Positions 5,512-5,531 of a stretch of DNA of 5,531 nucleotides are shown here, in pieces. The translations under genes were made by a program, and so were the position numbers. This DNA is from Actinoplanes liguriensis (GTDB taxonomy: Bacteria > Actinomycetota > Actinomycetes > Mycobacteriales > Micromonosporaceae), in assembly GCA_000715855.1 (NCBI GenBank), contig KL571413.1, positions 427-5,957 of the forward strand, written 5' to 3'. The notes beneath the pieces are model-generated. The model made no database searches, was not told the DNA's origin, and saw only the letters and a program-made list of their open reading frames with translations. The first letter of the stretch is position 1. The number at the start of each line of letters is the position of its first letter.

Positions 5512-5531
5512 CTGTCTCTTATACACATCTC
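5512..5531. other. Nextera/Tn5 transposase sequencing adapter, not genomic
   Basis: CTGTCTCTTATACACATCT (5512-5530) is the Tn5 mosaic-end sequence used in Nextera libraries, and the following C fits one of the two standard adapter continuations. Genomic sequence therefore stops at about 5511. Minus-strand open frames starting MCIRDR or MYKRQ at this end are translations of the adapter and should not be annotated. Confidence 0.97.

Noticed and set aside
5229..5528. Minus-strand open frames beginning MCIRDR and MYKRQ
   Set aside because: Their starts are translations of the sequencing adapter, and the rest is antisense to the coiled-coil gene.

Overview
This window looks like a piece of a high-GC actinomycete genome. 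Nocardia, Rhodococcus or a relative is my inference; no marker gene fixes the genus. The flanks are strongly GC-rich with G/C third positions, Tat and Sec signal peptides are of actinobacterial type, and Shine-Dalgarno sites are GGAG-like. The window is probably a whole short draft contig: its last 20 bases match the Nextera/Tn5 sequencing adapter, and its first ~46 bases look like the right end of an IS200/IS605-type (TnpB) element, a repeat at which assemblies often break.

Left part (1-1052): the insertion-sequence end is followed by the C-terminal part of a MerR-family regulator (DNA-binding half missing, cysteine-rich metal-binding loop intact). Overlapping it is a small two-helix membrane protein with a Cys-Cys pair, resembling MerT/MerF mercuric-ion transporters. 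No merA or merB follows. A small Sec-secreted protein of unknown function comes next (663-1052).

Middle (1129-1780): a chain of broken genes. A Tat-exported alginate-lyase-family protein begins normally, shifts frame at a CACACAC tract, and stops matching its family after about 80 codons. There it is joined to the 3' part of a phage-type zinc-binding/HNH-like gene. An intergenic stretch of ~210 bases with no convincing gene follows.

Right-centre (1995-4310, minus strand): the main gene, clearly more AT-rich than its flanks. It encodes a 771-residue protein with an N-terminal Mrr-like PD-(D/E)XK nuclease, a STAND-type P-loop NTPase (nSTAND3-like) and an uncharacterised helical C-terminus. This is the layout of a single-protein, nuclease-armed immune sensor, and its base composition suggests horizontal acquisition. 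It is the best candidate for a little-described system here.

Right end (4573-5511, plus strand): divergent from the NTPase gene is a coiled-coil-rich protein with a C-terminal CxxC/WH/CPAWP region. It is split into two frames by a 10-bp tandem duplication; removing one copy restores one open frame up to the adapter. Its function is unknown. Overall the window reads as a plasticity hotspot: IS end, gene debris, and an acquired defence gene.
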